A stretch of 64,000 bases of DNA from Nioella ostreopsis (GCF_004000255.1 NZ_RCIQ01000001.1:310001-374000), one strand, 5' to 3'; shown: positions 17,677 to 28,180, counted from the stretch's first letter. Notes: generated by a model from the letters alone, not told the origin. Made by a program: numbers and translations.

Positions 17677-18345
17677 ATGGCCGAACAGCTTCTCCTCGAT
17701 TTACCCGTGCGCACCGCTCTCGGGCGGGATGACTTCTTCGTCTCCGATGCCAATGCCGCCGCCGTGGCCGGGATCGAGGCGTGGCAGGACTGGCCGCATG
17801 GCAAGATGGTGCTGGTCGGACCGGAGGCGTCGGGCAAGACCCATCTGGCGCATGTCTGGGCCGCAATGACCGGCGCGCGGGTGGTCGATGCGGTGGCGCT
17901 TGCGGACATGTCACCCGATGATGCCGGCCCCGCACTGGTGGTCGAGGACGCTGACCGGATCATGGGGGACGCGGCCGAGACCGCGCTCTTTCACGTGCAC
18001 AACGCGGTATTGGGGCAGGGCGGGCGGATCCTGCTGACGGCGCGCACCGATCCCTCCCGCTGGCACGTCACGCTGCCCGATCTGAAAAGCCGCATGCAGC
18101 AGGCCGGGGTTCTGAAGCTTCAAGGCCCCGACGATGTGCTTCTGTCCGCTGTGATGGTCAAACTTGCGGCGGACCGTCAGCTTGCGCTTGGCCCTGACCT
18201 GATTTCTTATGCGGTTCTGCGGATGGAGCGGTCCTTCGTTGCGGCCCGACGCTTGGTCGAGGCTATCGACGCCCGCGCCCTGCGCGACAAGACACGACCC
18301 ACGAAGCCCATGATCGCCAGCCTGCTTGCAGACCTGACGGAATGA
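17677..18345 (+). CDS. hdaA: Hda/HdaA-type DnaA regulatory inactivator
   Basis: This DnaA-related AAA+ protein binds the replication sliding clamp and stimulates ATP hydrolysis by DnaA, preventing re-initiation. The N-terminal QLLLDLPV is a clamp-binding motif of the Hda type (QLxLxL). A P-loop GPEASGKT sits at about 48-55 and the Walker B region reads ALVVEDADR. At 222 residues it is slightly shorter than E. coli Hda plus tail, as usual for HdaA. GTG at 17674 is an alternative start. It follows the AI-2E gene by 3 bp and precedes ppk. Confidence 0.88.
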   Translation: MAEQLLLDLPVRTALGRDDFFVSDANAAAVAGIEAWQDWPHGKMVLVGPEASGKTHLAHVWAAMTGARVVDAVALADMSPDDAGPALVVEDADRIMGDAAETALFHVHNAVLGQGGRILLTARTDPSRWHVTLPDLKSRMQQAGVLKLQGPDDVLLSAVMVKLAADRQLALGPDLISYAVLRMERSFVAARRLVEAIDARALRDKTRPTKPMIASLLADLTE

Positions 18346-18363
18346 GTGTCACGCTGGTGTCAC
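18346..18363. promoter_or_regulatory. PhoB-like box upstream of ppk
   Basis: Two identical heptamers GTGTCAC, at 18346-18352 and 18357-18363, are spaced with an 11-bp period. This is the architecture of PhoB boxes (two CTGTCAT-like direct repeats, 11 bp apart) and sits 22 bp before the ppk start. The sequence match is partial (G for C at the first base, C for T at the last). Confidence 0.55.
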
Positions 18364-18385
18364 ACCCCAAGCCTATGGCAGCCAT

Positions 18386-20560
18386 ATGATCAACGCCGAT
18401 TTCCTGCACGAACCCATCCCCGCCCCTGTCGAGCTTCCCGAAGCGCAGCGCAGCGGGCCGCAGCGCTTTTTCAACCGCGAGCTTAGCTGGCTGGCCTTCA
18501 ACTGGCGGGTGCTGGAAGAGGCGGAGAACCCCCGCGTCCCCTTGCTGGAACGGGTGCGGTTCGTCTCGATATCGTCTGCCAACCTCGATGAATTCTACAC
18601 CGTCCGCGTGGCGGGCCTGCGCGAATTGGCGAACGAAGGAAACACCGCGCCCTCCGATGACGGGCGCACGCCCGCAGAACAGTTGCGCCTGATCAATGCG
18701 GATGCGCGCAAGCTGATGCAGTCGCAACAGGCGGCGTGGAATGCGCTGAAATCCGAGATGGAAGCCGAGAAAATCACCGTCGTGACCCGCTCGGCCCTCA
18801 AATCCGCCGACAAGGCCGCGCTGGACGATATCTTCCTGTCCAATGTCTTCCCGGTGCTGTCGCCCCTGGCCATCGACCCGGCCCATCCCTTCCCCTTCAT
18901 CCCGAATGAAGGCGTGTCGCTGGCCTTGCAGATGAAGCGGGAGCGCGACGGGCGGCCCTTGCAGGCGCTGTTGCCGATCCCCGGCCAGATCGACCGCTTC
19001 GTGCGCCTGCCCGCGCCGGAAGGCGCCGCGCGGTTCCTGCCGCTGGAGGAATTGCTGCTGCTGAAGATCGGCGCGCTTTTCCCCGGCTACAAGCTGACCG
19101 GATCGTGCATGTTCCGGGTGCTGCGCGACAGCGATCTGGAAGTGGAGGAAGAGGCCGAGGATCTGGTGCGCGAGTTTGAGACCGCCCTGAAGCGCCGCCG
19201 CCGGGGTCATGTGGTGCGCCTTCAGGTCTCGGCCGGGGCGCCGCCCGCCCTGAAAGAGGAAATCTGCGAACAGCTCGGCGTCATAGGCGACGAGGTGGTC
19301 GAGGTGCGCGGCATGATCGGCCTCGCGCGGCTCAAGGAGCTTGTGCTCGACGAACGGCCCGACCTGCTGTGGCCCAGTTTCACCCCGCGCGTGCCCGAAC
19401 GGGTGCAGGACCACGAGGGCGACATGTTCTCGGCCATTCGGCAAAAGGACATGCTGCTGCACCATCCTTACGAAACCTTCGACATGGTGATCCGGTTTCT
19501 GGCGCAGGCGGCGCGCGATCCCAACGTGGTGGCGATCAAGCAGACGCTTTATCGGACATCGAACGAATCCCCCATCGTCGATGCGCTGTGCGAAGCGGCG
19601 GAGAACGGCAAGTCGGTCACCGCATTGGTGGAACTGAAGGCCCGGTTCGACGAGGCCGCCAATATCCGCCAGTCGCGCAAGCTGGAACGGGCGGGCGCGC
19701 ATGTGGTGTACGGCTTCATCAACTACAAGACCCACGCCAAGATCAGCGCCGTGGTCCGGCGTGAAGGCGACCGGCTGGTGACCTATACCCATTTCGGCAC
19801 CGGCAACTACCACCCGATTACGGCGCGCATCTATACCGACCTCAGCCTCTTTACCTGTGACGACGCGCTTGGCCGCGATGCCACCAAGGTGTTCAATTAT
19901 GTGGGCGGATATGCGGAACCGGAGAAGTTGGACAATCTGCGCATTTCGCCGCTCAACCTCAAATCCACGATCATCGAGAACCTGCAGGCCGAGGCGGAAC
20001 ACGCCCGCGCAGGCAAGCCGGCGATGGTCTGGGCCAAGATGAACAGCATCATCGATTCCGACGTGATCGACGCGCTCTACGAGGCCAGCCAGGCCGGTGT
20101 GAAGATTGATCTGGTGATCCGGGGCATCTGCGGATTGCGTCCCGGTGTGAAGGGATTGTCGGACAATATCCGCGTGAAATCCATCGTGGGCCGGTTCCTT
20201 GAACACAGTCGCATCGTCTGTTTCGGCAATGGTCATGGGCTGCCCGCCAAGAAGGCGCGGGTCTATATCAGCTCGGCCGACTGGATGGGGCGCAACCTCA
20301 ACCGCCGGGTGGAGACGCTGGTGGAATGCACCAACCCCACGGTGAAGGCGCAGATTGTCAGCCAGATCATGGCTGCGAATCTGGCGGATGTGGCCCAAAG
20401 CTGGGTCTTGCAGGCCGATGGCAGCTTCGTGCGGCCTGACCTCGACCAGATCGACAAGCCCTTTTCCTGCCACCGCTTTTTCATGCAGAACCCGTCGCTG
20501 TCGGGGCGTGGATCGGCGGGGGCGGCGGATGTGCCTGAATTGGCGCATTCGCATGATTGA
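18386..20560 (+). CDS. ppk: Polyphosphate kinase
   Basis: The enzyme makes inorganic polyphosphate from ATP reversibly. The 724 residues carry the PPK1 N-terminal signature [19 protein letters not shown] at about residue 28, the [15 protein letters not shown] segment at about 361, and the catalytic region NYKTHAKI, the expected phospho-histidine being about residue 450, followed by [11 protein letters not shown]. The start is fixed by the N-terminal motif, although there is no obvious ribosome site; a leaderless message is possible. A PhoB-like repeat lies just upstream. ppx follows immediately, so the pair controls both synthesis and breakdown of polyphosphate. Confidence 0.96.
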   Translation: MINADFLHEPIPAPVELPEAQRSGPQRFFNRELSWLAFNWRVLEEAENPRVPLLERVRFVSISSANLDEFYTVRVAGLRELANEGNTAPSDDGRTPAEQLRLINADARKLMQSQQAAWNALKSEMEAEKITVVTRSALKSADKAALDDIFLSNVFPVLSPLAIDPAHPFPFIPNEGVSLALQMKRERDGRPLQALLPIPGQIDRFVRLPAPEGAARFLPLEELLLLKIGALFPGYKLTGSCMFRVLRDSDLEVEEEAEDLVREFETALKRRRRGHVVRLQVSAGAPPALKEEICEQLGVIGDEVVEVRGMIGLARLKELVLDERPDLLWPSFTPRVPERVQDHEGDMFSAIRQKDMLLHHPYETFDMVIRFLAQAARDPNVVAIKQTLYRTSNESPIVDALCEAAENGKSVTALVELKARFDEAANIRQSRKLERAGAHVVYGFINYKTHAKISAVVRREGDRLVTYTHFGTGNYHPITARIYTDLSLFTCDDALGRDATKVFNYVGGYAEPEKLDNLRISPLNLKSTIIENLQAEAEHARAGKPAMVWAKMNSIIDSDVIDALYEASQAGVKIDLVIRGICGLRPGVKGLSDNIRVKSIVGRFLEHSRIVCFGNGHGLPAKKARVYISSADWMGRNLNRRVETLVECTNPTVKAQIVSQIMAANLADVAQSWVLQADGSFVRPDLDQIDKPFSCHRFFMQNPSLSGRGSAGAADVPELAHSHD

Positions 20561-20592
20561 CCGAGTCACACGCCCCGTGCCATGACCAAGTC

Positions 20593-22170
20593 ATGATGGG
20601 ACAAGCCGAATTGGCGGATCCGCGTATCGCAGGGTCCGGGACTGTGGCCGACGGGGGGCTTTTCGGCACGCCGCTGTTTCAGGATCCGCATGCGCGGAAC
20701 CTGGCGCGTGTGGGCGTGATCGACATCGGTTCCAACTCGGTCAGGATGGTGGTGTTTGACGGCGCGGCGCGATCACCTGCCTATTTCTACAACGAAAAAA
20801 TCCTCTGCGGGCTTGGCGCGGGATTTGCCGAAACCGGGCGTTTGTCAGCCACGGGCCGGCCCCGCGCGCTGGCAGCGTTGAAACGCTTTGCGGCTCTGGC
20901 CAAGGGGATGAACGTGACCTCTCTGGTCACCGTTGCCACCGCCGCGATGCGAGAGGCCGAGGACGGCGCGGAATTCAAGGCCGAGGCGGAACGCGAAACC
21001 GGTTTGACGATCCACGTGGTCGACGGGCGCGAAGAGGCTCGGCTGTCGGCGCAGGGTGTGCTGCTTGGCTGGCCCGGCGCGTTCGGCATGATCTGCGATA
21101 TCGGCGGCTCGTCCATGGAACTGGCGGAACTGCTTGGCGACGGGCAGGTCGGCGCGCGCGAAACCTCTGATCTGGGACCGCTGAAGTTGCAAGGGATCAA
21201 GGGCGGCAAAAAGGCGATCAAGGCGCATATCAAGGATCGTATTGCCGAGCTGCGGGAACAGTTCACGGAACCTGCGGGACGGTTGTTCCTTGTGGGCGGG
21301 TCGTGGCGGGCGATTGCCCGGATCGACATGGAACGCCGGGGCTACCCCCTGAAGGTGCTGCATGAATACCGGATGACCCGCAAGGATATCCGCGCCACGA
21401 TCGCCTATATCCAGAATGCAGATATGGAAGACCTGCGCGCCCGCACCGGCACCAGTGCCGAACGGATGGCACTTGTGCCGCTGGCCTCGCTGGTGCTGAA
21501 GGAACTTGTGCGCTGCTTCAAGCCCGATGAGGTGGCAATCTCGTCTTACGGTATCCGCGAGGGGTTGCTCTACGAACAGATGTCGGACGAACAGCGGCAG
21601 CGTGATCCGCTGATCGAGGCCGCTTACCAGATGGAGCTGGCCAATGCCCGGATGCCCGGTTTCGGACGGGCGCTTTACCGGTTCATCGAGCCCCTGTTCG
21701 GCAGTATCCGTCCCGAAATGAAACGCGTGATGCGGGCCGCGTGCCTGTTGCATGACGTCAGCTGGCGGGCGCATCCCGACTATCGCGCCGAGGTCTGTTT
21801 CGACAACGCAACGCGGGCCAATCTGGGCGGGCTGACGCATGAGGAACGGGTCTATCTGGGTCTTGCCCTGCTGCACCGCTACAAGTCCAGCCGCAAGGAT
21901 ACCGGCTTTGATCCCCTGCTGGAGCTGTTGACCGAGAAGCAGGTCCAACAGGCCGAAATCATGGGCCGCGCCATGCGGTTCGGGGCGATGTTCACGCTGG
22001 AAAAGCCATTGGATCACGGCAAGCTGAAGCTCTACCCGAAAAAAGGCATCCTGGAGCTGACCCTGAAAACGGATACCGCCCGCGATCTGTTCGGCGAAGT
22101 CGCACAGGCCCGGTTCAAGGCGCTTGCGGCTGCCATCGGGGCCGAACCGGTGGTCAAGGGGATGGGCTGA
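20593..22170 (+). CDS. ppx: Exopolyphosphatase (Ppx/GppA family)
   Basis: The enzyme removes terminal phosphate from polyphosphate (or hydrolyses pppGpp in GppA members). About 525 residues: the sugar-kinase/Hsp70-like fold with GVIDIGSNSVRMVVFDG near residue 38 and CDIGGSSMELAEL near 174, then a C-terminal HD-like helical region with HDVSWRAHPDYRAE and GLTHEERVYLGLALLHRY. The start is uncertain: ATG at 20593 or 20596, or TTG at 20557 overlapping the ppk stop. None has a strong ribosome site. The ppk-ppx order makes the polyphosphate role likelier than GppA. Confidence 0.92.
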   Translation: MMGQAELADPRIAGSGTVADGGLFGTPLFQDPHARNLARVGVIDIGSNSVRMVVFDGAARSPAYFYNEKILCGLGAGFAETGRLSATGRPRALAALKRFAALAKGMNVTSLVTVATAAMREAEDGAEFKAEAERETGLTIHVVDGREEARLSAQGVLLGWPGAFGMICDIGGSSMELAELLGDGQVGARETSDLGPLKLQGIKGGKKAIKAHIKDRIAELREQFTEPAGRLFLVGGSWRAIARIDMERRGYPLKVLHEYRMTRKDIRATIAYIQNADMEDLRARTGTSAERMALVPLASLVLKELVRCFKPDEVAISSYGIREGLLYEQMSDEQRQRDPLIEAAYQMELANARMPGFGRALYRFIEPLFGSIRPEMKRVMRAACLLHDVSWRAHPDYRAEVCFDNATRANLGGLTHEERVYLGLALLHRYKSSRKDTGFDPLLELLTEKQVQQAEIMGRAMRFGAMFTLEKPLDHGKLKLYPKKGILELTLKTDTARDLFGEVAQARFKALAAAIGAEPVVKGMG

Positions 22171-22176
22171 GGCGCC

Positions 22177-22593
22177 TTACGCCCTGCGGCGCAGGAATTT
22201 CAGGCCCGACCAGTCCTGATCCACGGCGCAGACCTTCACGTCAACCCATCCCGTGGACAGAATCACCTCTCGCAGCCCGTCCTCGGTCAGATCTCGAAAC
22301 AGGGGCGAGGATTTCTTGGGCCAGCTGATCCAGAGCATCCCCTTTTCGGCCACCAGATCGAGCGCGGCAGGGCCTTGCGTGTCCAGCGTTTCACGGTCAG
22401 GGCAGAACAGATGGACAATATCGGCCTTGTCCGGCGCACATAGCCTCTCGATCCTCTCGGCCCCGGTCAGCAACTCATCAAGATGTTCGGGCGCGTTCAG
22501 GGCGAGGTAGCTTAGCCCCGGTTTCAGGCCGAGCTTCTGATAAAGAGGTTTCCCGGAATAGCCGGTTGCTTTGCTCCTTGGCTTGCGGGGCAT
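22177..22593 (-). CDS. DUF3052-like protein
   Basis: This is a 138-residue soluble protein. The opening TGYSGKPLYQKLGLKPG and later KGMLWISWPKKSS match the DUF3052 family as I know it, whose function is unknown. An AGGAAAGG site supports ATG at 22593; a longer frame to 22671 would add a 26-residue tail with no support. It is convergent with ppx, with 6 bp between the stops. Confidence 0.75.
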   Translation of the reverse strand: MPRKPRSKATGYSGKPLYQKLGLKPGLSYLALNAPEHLDELLTGAERIERLCAPDKADIVHLFCPDRETLDTQGPAALDLVAEKGMLWISWPKKSSPLFRDLTEDGLREVILSTGWVDVKVCAVDQDWSGLKFLRRRA

Positions 22594-22684
22594 GGCGCCT
22601 TTCCTGCTGTTTGCGTCACTCTCGCACAAACGCGACACAGATGCGCGCTTGGCGTTCGCCTCGGTCGTCATCGGTCGACATGGC

Positions 22685-23575
22685 TCAGTGGGTGGCTTCT
22701 GCCGCGATCCAGTCGCGAAAGGTCTTCACACCGGGCGCGTTCCAGCGGTCCGCCGCGCCGATCAGGGCGTAGCGGCCATGGGGCGTGCCGCAGGCCATGT
22801 GGGGGAAGGGCAGCACAAGCGCGCCCCGCTCCAGCTCTTCGCGGCACAGGAAGAGATCGGCCATGACGACGCCAGCCCCCATCACCGCCGCCTTGGCCGC
22901 CATGTCGAGATTTGGGAAGGCTTCCCCCTGACCGGGATCCAGCCCGTCGATGCCGAAATGCTGGACCCATATGCGCCAGTCCTCTCGCGCCGCGCTTTCG
23001 TGGAGCAGGGTAAACCGCCCCAAATCGGCAGGGGTGACGAGTGGAGGGGCATCCTCCAGCAGCGCGGGCGCGCAGGCAGGGGACAGGCGCATCGGGAACA
23101 CCGGCTGGATCTGTATGTCCGGCGACCGACCCGGCCAGAATTCCAGCGAAACACCCAGATCCTAGCGCGTCGCGTCGAAGCCGGATCGCCCGTAGAAGTC
23201 GGTTGTCAGGCGGACAGGGGTCTCGGGATGCGCCTGCCGGAACGCAGCCAGCTTCGGAAACAGCCAGCGGATCGACAGGGTGGGCGGGCAGATGATGCGC
23301 AGCGCTGTTGCCTGCTCGGTCATCCGGTCGGTCTGCGCGGCGATCTTGCGGAACGCATCCGTCAGCACCGGCAGCAAGCCACGCCCCGCCTCGGTCAGCG
23401 TCACGCCGTTGTGGCCACGCTGGAACAGCTGCACGCCCAGATGCTCCTCCAGCAGCTTGACCTGCCGGCTGATGGCTCCGCGCGTGACGTGCAGTTCTTC
23501 GGCCGCGGCGATGTAGCCACTATGCCGGGCCGCCGCCTCGAAGGCGCGCAGGGCGTTGAGAGGGGGGAGGCGCAT
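22685..23575 (-). pseudogene. LysR-family regulator (GcvA type) broken by one in-frame stop
   Basis: Read leftwards from 23575, the frame encodes a normal LysR regulator: helix-turn-helix with ALRAFEAAARHSGYIAAAEE and VTRGAISRQVKLLEE, then the GcvA-type effector domain. A single TAG codon at 23162-23164 interrupts it after residue 137 (GFDATR-stop-DLGVSLEF). The reading continues in the same frame to 22685 with family-typical sequence (LLHESAAREDWRIWVQHFG, ending FRDWIAAEA). A full-length version would be 296 codons. No frameshift is involved, so this is a recent nonsense mutation, a sequencing error, or readthrough. Its presumed target is the divergent small gene at 23687. Confidence 0.85.
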
Positions 23576-23686
23576 GGGGTGCCTTTGGATTAGATTTACT
23601 CACTCATGATGCGAGGAATTGTGGTTTGCAGCAAGCCCACATGGCAATTTAATTTGTTTTTAGAAGAATGAGTCTGGAGCAACAGG

Positions 23687-23956
23687 ATGGCTTTCGTTCA
23701 GGAAATATCACCCTTATCCAATGGCAATCGCCCAGGGGCCTTGGCCCGCAGTCTGCGTGTGCTGGCGGATTTCGGGCGCCGCATTCAAAGGCGCGATATG
23801 GGCCCCGGCTGCGATGAGGATCTGTTGCGGCTTGCAGACCTCTCCCCACACCTGCTGGCTGATATCGGCTTTCAGATGGATGAGGGCGGGTCCTGCGATG
23901 CCTGCCAGGTCTGGCGCAAGGGGCCTGTCGTTCTGGAACTGCCCGCGCCTGAGTAA
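23687..23956 (+). CDS. Small DUF1127-like protein
   Basis: This 89-residue protein has an amphipathic basic centre (SLRVLADFGRRIQRRD) and then DEDLLRLADLSPHLLADIGF, which resembles the DUF1127 ending (LSDRxLxDIGL). DUF1127 proteins are small regulators of carbon, phosphate and RNA metabolism in alphaproteobacteria. The resemblance is partial. A C-terminal CDACQVW adds a CxxC. It is divergent from the broken LysR gene with 111 AT-rich bp between them. Confidence 0.6.
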   Translation: MAFVQEISPLSNGNRPGALARSLRVLADFGRRIQRRDMGPGCDEDLLRLADLSPHLLADIGFQMDEGGSCDACQVWRKGPVVLELPAPE

Positions 23957-23979
23957 GGGACGCCCGGCAGCGGGGCCGC

Positions 23980-25341
23980 CTAGTGGATGCGAACCCCTTG
24001 CCGGGTCAGCTCTGTCTGAACGGCGGTCAGGTCCACATCCGCCAGGCCTCGGTTCGATTTCAGTGACAAAGCCGCCGCCACCCCCGCGCCTTGCCCTGCG
24101 ACTGCGCAGCAGGCCATGTTGCGCACCGCTGCATGGGAAACCTTGTCGCCACCGATGGCGCGGCCCGTGACCAGCAGGTTGTCGATCCCCTTGGGCAGCA
24201 TCGCGCGGTAGGGGATCTGCATGTAGCGGCCCGTCGTGGGCAGGATCAGGATGCCGTATCCGTCGATAAATTCCGGGTAGATGCCGATCGTGTCTTCGAA
24301 CCGGCCCTGATGGCGCACATCCGCTTCGGTCATGTTGTAGACCGCGTCGATCTTGCGGCTGTCGCGGATGCCGATGGACATGCCGAAATTGCGCAGCCGC
24401 ACGCCCTCGCAGCCCGGCGTGTAGCGGCGCAGCGCCTCGATGGCCATCATCGCCTGCTTGCGCCCCTCGATCTCGAACCTGGTCAGGCTGTCGGGATCGA
24501 CCCCGTCGCAGCCCGCGAGGTGGACGAGATTCATATAGGTCATCTCGCCCGAGTCATGCACCGCGCCCCAGGTGCCGCCAATGGTGTTGAGATGTGCGGG
24601 GATCACCCCGTCGCGGATTGCCTGCGCGAAGGGCTTGGCGAGGAAGGGCGAAAACATATCGTCTTCCTTGCCGTCCGTTTCCACCTGCCATTCGCCGGTG
24701 GACCAGTTGGCATAGGTCTGCGGATCGGCCTTGACGCCGTCGATGAATTTCGCCTTGTCGACGCCCGCGACGTGGAACATCACCGATGCGGCCTGGGTTT
24801 CCTCCAGCGGGGTCTTGCGGGTGGGGGCACCGGCCCGGTGCGCCACATCCGCGTCGCCTGTCGCGTCAATAACACGCTTGGCCAGCACCGCCTCGCGCCC
24901 CGCCTTGCTTTCGACGATCACGCCCTTGATCGCGTTGCCCTCCATGATCGGCGCGACGAAGACCCGGTGCAGCATTGGGTGAATGCCCGCCTCTTCGACC
25001 AGCCGGTCGGCGACCAGTTTGAAGCCTTCGCTGTCGAGCTCGTAGGACAGCGACTGGCTTTCGGGCACTGCCGCGCCCATGGCCTTGGCGCGTTCCTCGA
25101 ATTCCCAGCCAATGCCACCCGCCTCGACGGTCTGTTCATGGCGATACCAGGCGAAGCCCTCCACGCCGACCACGGTGACATTGCCCCCGAAACAGCCGAA
25201 CCGATCCAGCAGCGTCACCTCCGCCCCCGCCCGCGCGGCGGCCAATGCGGCAGCGAGCCCCCCGGGGCCGGAGCCCACAACCAGCACATCGGTCTGGTGG
25301 ACCACGGGAATTTCGCGGGCCGGTTCGGTGATGGTCAGCAT
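23980..25341 (-). CDS. FAD-dependent oxidoreductase
   Basis: This 453-residue flavoprotein begins with the dinucleotide-binding fold DVLVVGSGPGGLAAALAAARAGA (GxGxxG at about 22-27) ending with an acidic strand end, and it contains VIDATGDADVAHRAGAPT (about 160-177) and a C-terminal NLLVTGRAIGGDKVSHAAVR. This is the layout of the FAD-dependent oxidoreductase family PF12831, whose members often act on unknown substrates. No quinone- or iron-sulfur-binding partner lies nearby. It is divergent from pepT. Reaction and substrate cannot be deduced from the sequence. Confidence 0.85.
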   Translation of the reverse strand: MLTITEPAREIPVVHQTDVLVVGSGPGGLAAALAAARAGAEVTLLDRFGCFGGNVTVVGVEGFAWYRHEQTVEAGGIGWEFEERAKAMGAAVPESQSLSYELDSEGFKLVADRLVEEAGIHPMLHRVFVAPIMEGNAIKGVIVESKAGREAVLAKRVIDATGDADVAHRAGAPTRKTPLEETQAASVMFHVAGVDKAKFIDGVKADPQTYANWSTGEWQVETDGKEDDMFSPFLAKPFAQAIRDGVIPAHLNTIGGTWGAVHDSGEMTYMNLVHLAGCDGVDPDSLTRFEIEGRKQAMMAIEALRRYTPGCEGVRLRNFGMSIGIRDSRKIDAVYNMTEADVRHQGRFEDTIGIYPEFIDGYGILILPTTGRYMQIPYRAMLPKGIDNLLVTGRAIGGDKVSHAAVRNMACCAVAGQGAGVAAALSLKSNRGLADVDLTAVQTELTRQGVRIH

Positions 25342-25461
25342 GAGGGCGCTCCGCCAGTGGTGTCGTCAAACGGTTACAATCACCATCCGCGCGGCGGGGT
25401 CAATCGGCTTGACACTTCCGGGCGGCTTGGCCCTGATGCGATCCAACAGAAAGGACCCCAA

Positions 25462-26703
25462 ATGCGCACAGACTTCGACGCCGAACTGGAGGACCGGTTG
25501 GTCCGTTATGCCGCCATCGACACCCAAAGCGATGAGACCTCGCCCACCAGCCCGTCGACCACGATTCAGCTGGATCTGGCACGCGTCCTGAAGGCGGAGC
25601 TGGAGGAGATCGGGGCCGAGGACGTGACGCTGACCGACTATGGCGCGGTTCTGGCGACGATCCCGGCCACCGTGGAGGGTGCGCCGGTTGTGGGCTTCTG
25701 CGCCCATATGGATACCGCGCCCGCCTTCAACGCGACCGGGGTGAAACCGGTGGTCCATCGCCATTACAACGGCGGCGACATCACCTTCGCCGACGCGCCG
25801 GGGCTGAAGCTCTCGCCCGAAAACGCGCCCTACCTGGCCGAGAAGGTGGGCGAGGACATCATCACGGCGAGCGGCACCACGCTGCTTGGCGCCGATGACA
25901 AGGCGGGTATCGCGATCATCATGACGATGGCGCGCAAGCTGCTGTCGGACCCGGATCAGAAACATGGAAAAATCCGTATCGCCTTCCCCCCGGATGAAGA
26001 GATCGGGCGTGGCGTGGATGAACGGCTGCCCGCCGATCTGGGGGCCGATTTCGCCTATACGCTTGATGGGTCGATGCCCGGCGAGCTGGAATATGAAAGC
26101 TTTTCTGCCGATGGTGCCTTGGTCACGGTCAAGGGTGTCGCCGCGCATCCCGGATGGGCGAAGGACAAGCTGGTGAACGCGCTGCATCTCGCCGCCAAGA
26201 TCGTGCAGACCCTGCCGCATGTAACCCTGACCCCGGAAACGACCGAGGGGCGCGACGGGTTCATCCATCTCTACGCGATGTCGGGTACGGCGGCCGAGGC
26301 CGAGCTGAGCTTCATCCTGCGCGATTTCGAGCTTGATGGTCTCGCCGCCAAGGGCGTGCTGCTGAAGCAGGTCTGCGAGACCGTCGCCGCCACCGAACCG
26401 CGCGCCGAGATCACCTGCGCGATCCGGCCGCAATATCGCAACATGCGCTACTGGCTGGAAAAGGACATGTCGCCCGTAGACCTCGCGCGTGAGGCATACA
26501 GGGACCACGGCATGGACCCCGACAGCACCGCCATTCGCGGCGGCACCGATGGCTCTCGCTTGACGGAACTGGGCGTGCCATGTCCGAATATCTTCTGCGG
26601 GATGCAGGAAATTCACGGGCCGCTGGAATGGGTCAGCGTGCAGGATATGGCACTCGCCACCAAGGTCTGTCTCAGCCTCGCTGCCCGCGCGGCCCAAGCC
26701 TGA
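25462..26703 (+). CDS. pepT: Peptidase T (tripeptide aminopeptidase, M20B)
   Basis: This zinc aminopeptidase removes the N-terminal residue of tripeptides in the cytoplasm. The 413 residues include the metal-site motifs CAHMDTAPAF (about 80-89), LGADDKAGIAI (about 141-151), PPDEEIGRG (about 177-185), and LDGSMPGELEYE, and a late EIHGPLEW that supplies a histidine. The length and motif order are those of PepT. A GAAAGGA site precedes the start; a much longer frame to the left crosses the divergent oxidoreductase gene and is not coding. Confidence 0.95.
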   Translation: MRTDFDAELEDRLVRYAAIDTQSDETSPTSPSTTIQLDLARVLKAELEEIGAEDVTLTDYGAVLATIPATVEGAPVVGFCAHMDTAPAFNATGVKPVVHRHYNGGDITFADAPGLKLSPENAPYLAEKVGEDIITASGTTLLGADDKAGIAIIMTMARKLLSDPDQKHGKIRIAFPPDEEIGRGVDERLPADLGADFAYTLDGSMPGELEYESFSADGALVTVKGVAAHPGWAKDKLVNALHLAAKIVQTLPHVTLTPETTEGRDGFIHLYAMSGTAAEAELSFILRDFELDGLAAKGVLLKQVCETVAATEPRAEITCAIRPQYRNMRYWLEKDMSPVDLAREAYRDHGMDPDSTAIRGGTDGSRLTELGVPCPNIFCGMQEIHGPLEWVSVQDMALATKVCLSLAARAAQA

Positions 26704-26762
26704 TTGCCCCCGCGCGCCCTTTCCCCTAATCAGGGGCCAAACGAACCTATAGGTCTGCCCAC

Positions 26763-28106
26763 ATGCGTCTGTCCCGCTACTTCCTGCCCGTTCTGAAAGA
26801 AACCCCCGCCGAGGCCCAGATCGTCAGCCACCGCTACATGCTGCGCGCCGGCATGATCAAGCAGCAGGCGGCGGGCATCTATTCCTGGCTGCCGCTTGGC
26901 TTCAAAGTGCTGCGCAAGATCGAGAATATCGTACATGAGGAACAACAGCGCGCCGGTCATATCCCCCTGTTGATGCCCACTCTGCAACCCGCCGACCTGT
27001 GGCGTGAGTCGGGCCGCTACGACGATTACGGCGAGGAAATGCTGCGCATCCGAGACCGGCATGATCGCGACATGCTCTATGGCCCCACCAACGAGGAGAT
27101 GATCACCGACATCTTCCGCAGCCATGTCAGCAGCTACAAGGACCTGCCGCTGACGCTCTACCACATCCAGTGGAAGTTCCGCGACGAGATCCGCCCGCGG
27201 TTTGGCGTGATGCGGGGGCGCGAGTTCTACATGAAGGACGGCTACAACTTCGACCTGACCAAAGAGGATGCGTTGCACGCCTATAACCGCCACCTGGTCA
27301 GCTATCTGCGCACCTATGAACGCATGGGGTTGCAAGCCATTCCGATGCGCGCCGATTCAGGCCCCATCGGTGGCGACGATACCCATGAATTTCTGGTGCT
27401 GGCCGAAACGGGCGAGTCGGAAGTGTTCTACGACAGCGCCGTGACCGATCTGACCTTTGGCGACCGCGAGATTGACTACGACAGCGTCGAACAATGTCAG
27501 GGCGTGCTGGAGGAGTTCACCTCGAAATATGCGCGCACCGACGAGACCCATGACGAGGCTCTGTTCAACCAGATCCCCGAAGAGCGCCGCCGCGTGGCGC
27601 GCGGGATCGAGGTGGGGCAGATCTTCTATTTCGGCACCAAGTATTCCGAAGCCATGGGCGCCGAGGTGCAGGGGCCGGATGGGAAGAAGGTTCCGGTCCA
27701 CATGGGCAGCCACGGCATCGGCGTCAGCCGCCTGCTTGGCGCGATCATCGAAGCCAGCCATGACGACAAGGGCATCATCTGGCCCGAGGGCGTGACGCCC
27801 TTCCATGTGGGCATTGTCAATCTTCGTCAGGGGGATGAGGCCACGGATGCCGCCTGTGAACAGCTTTACAAGGCGCTGACCGCTGCCGGTCTGGAGCCGC
27901 TCTATGACGACACGAACGAACGGGCCGGGGGCAAGTTCGCCACCATGGACCTGATCGGCCTGCCCTGGCGGATAACCGTCGGTCCGCGTGGCCTGAAAAA
28001 CGGCGTGGTGGAACTGACCAGCCGCCGGACGGGCGAGAGCGAAGAGATGAGCCTTGAGGCCGCTATCGCCCGCGTGCAGGAAATCTACGCGCCGCATATG
28101 GGCTGA
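26763..28106 (+). CDS. proS: Proline-tRNA ligase (short form without editing domain)
   Basis: The enzyme charges tRNA-Pro with proline. The 447 residues have the class II synthetase core: motif 2 (about 140-165, [20 protein letters not shown]), a TNEE-containing segment [14 protein letters not shown] near residue 103, and motif 3 with [16 protein letters not shown] near 316. A C-terminal anticodon-binding domain ends the protein. The inserted editing domain of the E. coli enzyme (about 180 residues) is absent, as in other alphaproteobacterial ProRS of about 440 residues, so proofreading of Ala-tRNA-Pro must be done elsewhere. A bidirectional terminator follows. Confidence 0.97.
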   Translation: MRLSRYFLPVLKETPAEAQIVSHRYMLRAGMIKQQAAGIYSWLPLGFKVLRKIENIVHEEQQRAGHIPLLMPTLQPADLWRESGRYDDYGEEMLRIRDRHDRDMLYGPTNEEMITDIFRSHVSSYKDLPLTLYHIQWKFRDEIRPRFGVMRGREFYMKDGYNFDLTKEDALHAYNRHLVSYLRTYERMGLQAIPMRADSGPIGGDDTHEFLVLAETGESEVFYDSAVTDLTFGDREIDYDSVEQCQGVLEEFTSKYARTDETHDEALFNQIPEERRRVARGIEVGQIFYFGTKYSEAMGAEVQGPDGKKVPVHMGSHGIGVSRLLGAIIEASHDDKGIIWPEGVTPFHVGIVNLRQGDEATDAACEQLYKALTAAGLEPLYDDTNERAGGKFATMDLIGLPWRITVGPRGLKNGVVELTSRRTGESEEMSLEAAIARVQEIYAPHMG

Positions 28107-28126
28107 CCGCCGGTCCTCTGACAAAC

Positions 28127-28163
28127 GAAAAACCGCGCCTCGATCTCTCGGGGCGCGGTTTTC
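28127..28163. terminator. Bidirectional terminator between proS and the secreted-protein gene
   Basis: AACCGCGCC (28131-28139) and GGCGCGGTT (28152-28160) form a 9-bp stem flanked by A and T runs on the two sides, so it can end transcripts from both convergent genes. Its stem is nearly identical to the terminator at 28705-28737. Confidence 0.87.
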
Positions 28164-28180
28164 GATTTCAAGGGGCGGTC

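Noticed and set aside
18263-20569. Long open frame antisense to ppk (768 codons)
   Set aside because: It is exactly complementary to ppk, lacks any recognisable motif, and reflects GC-rich codon bias on the opposite strand.
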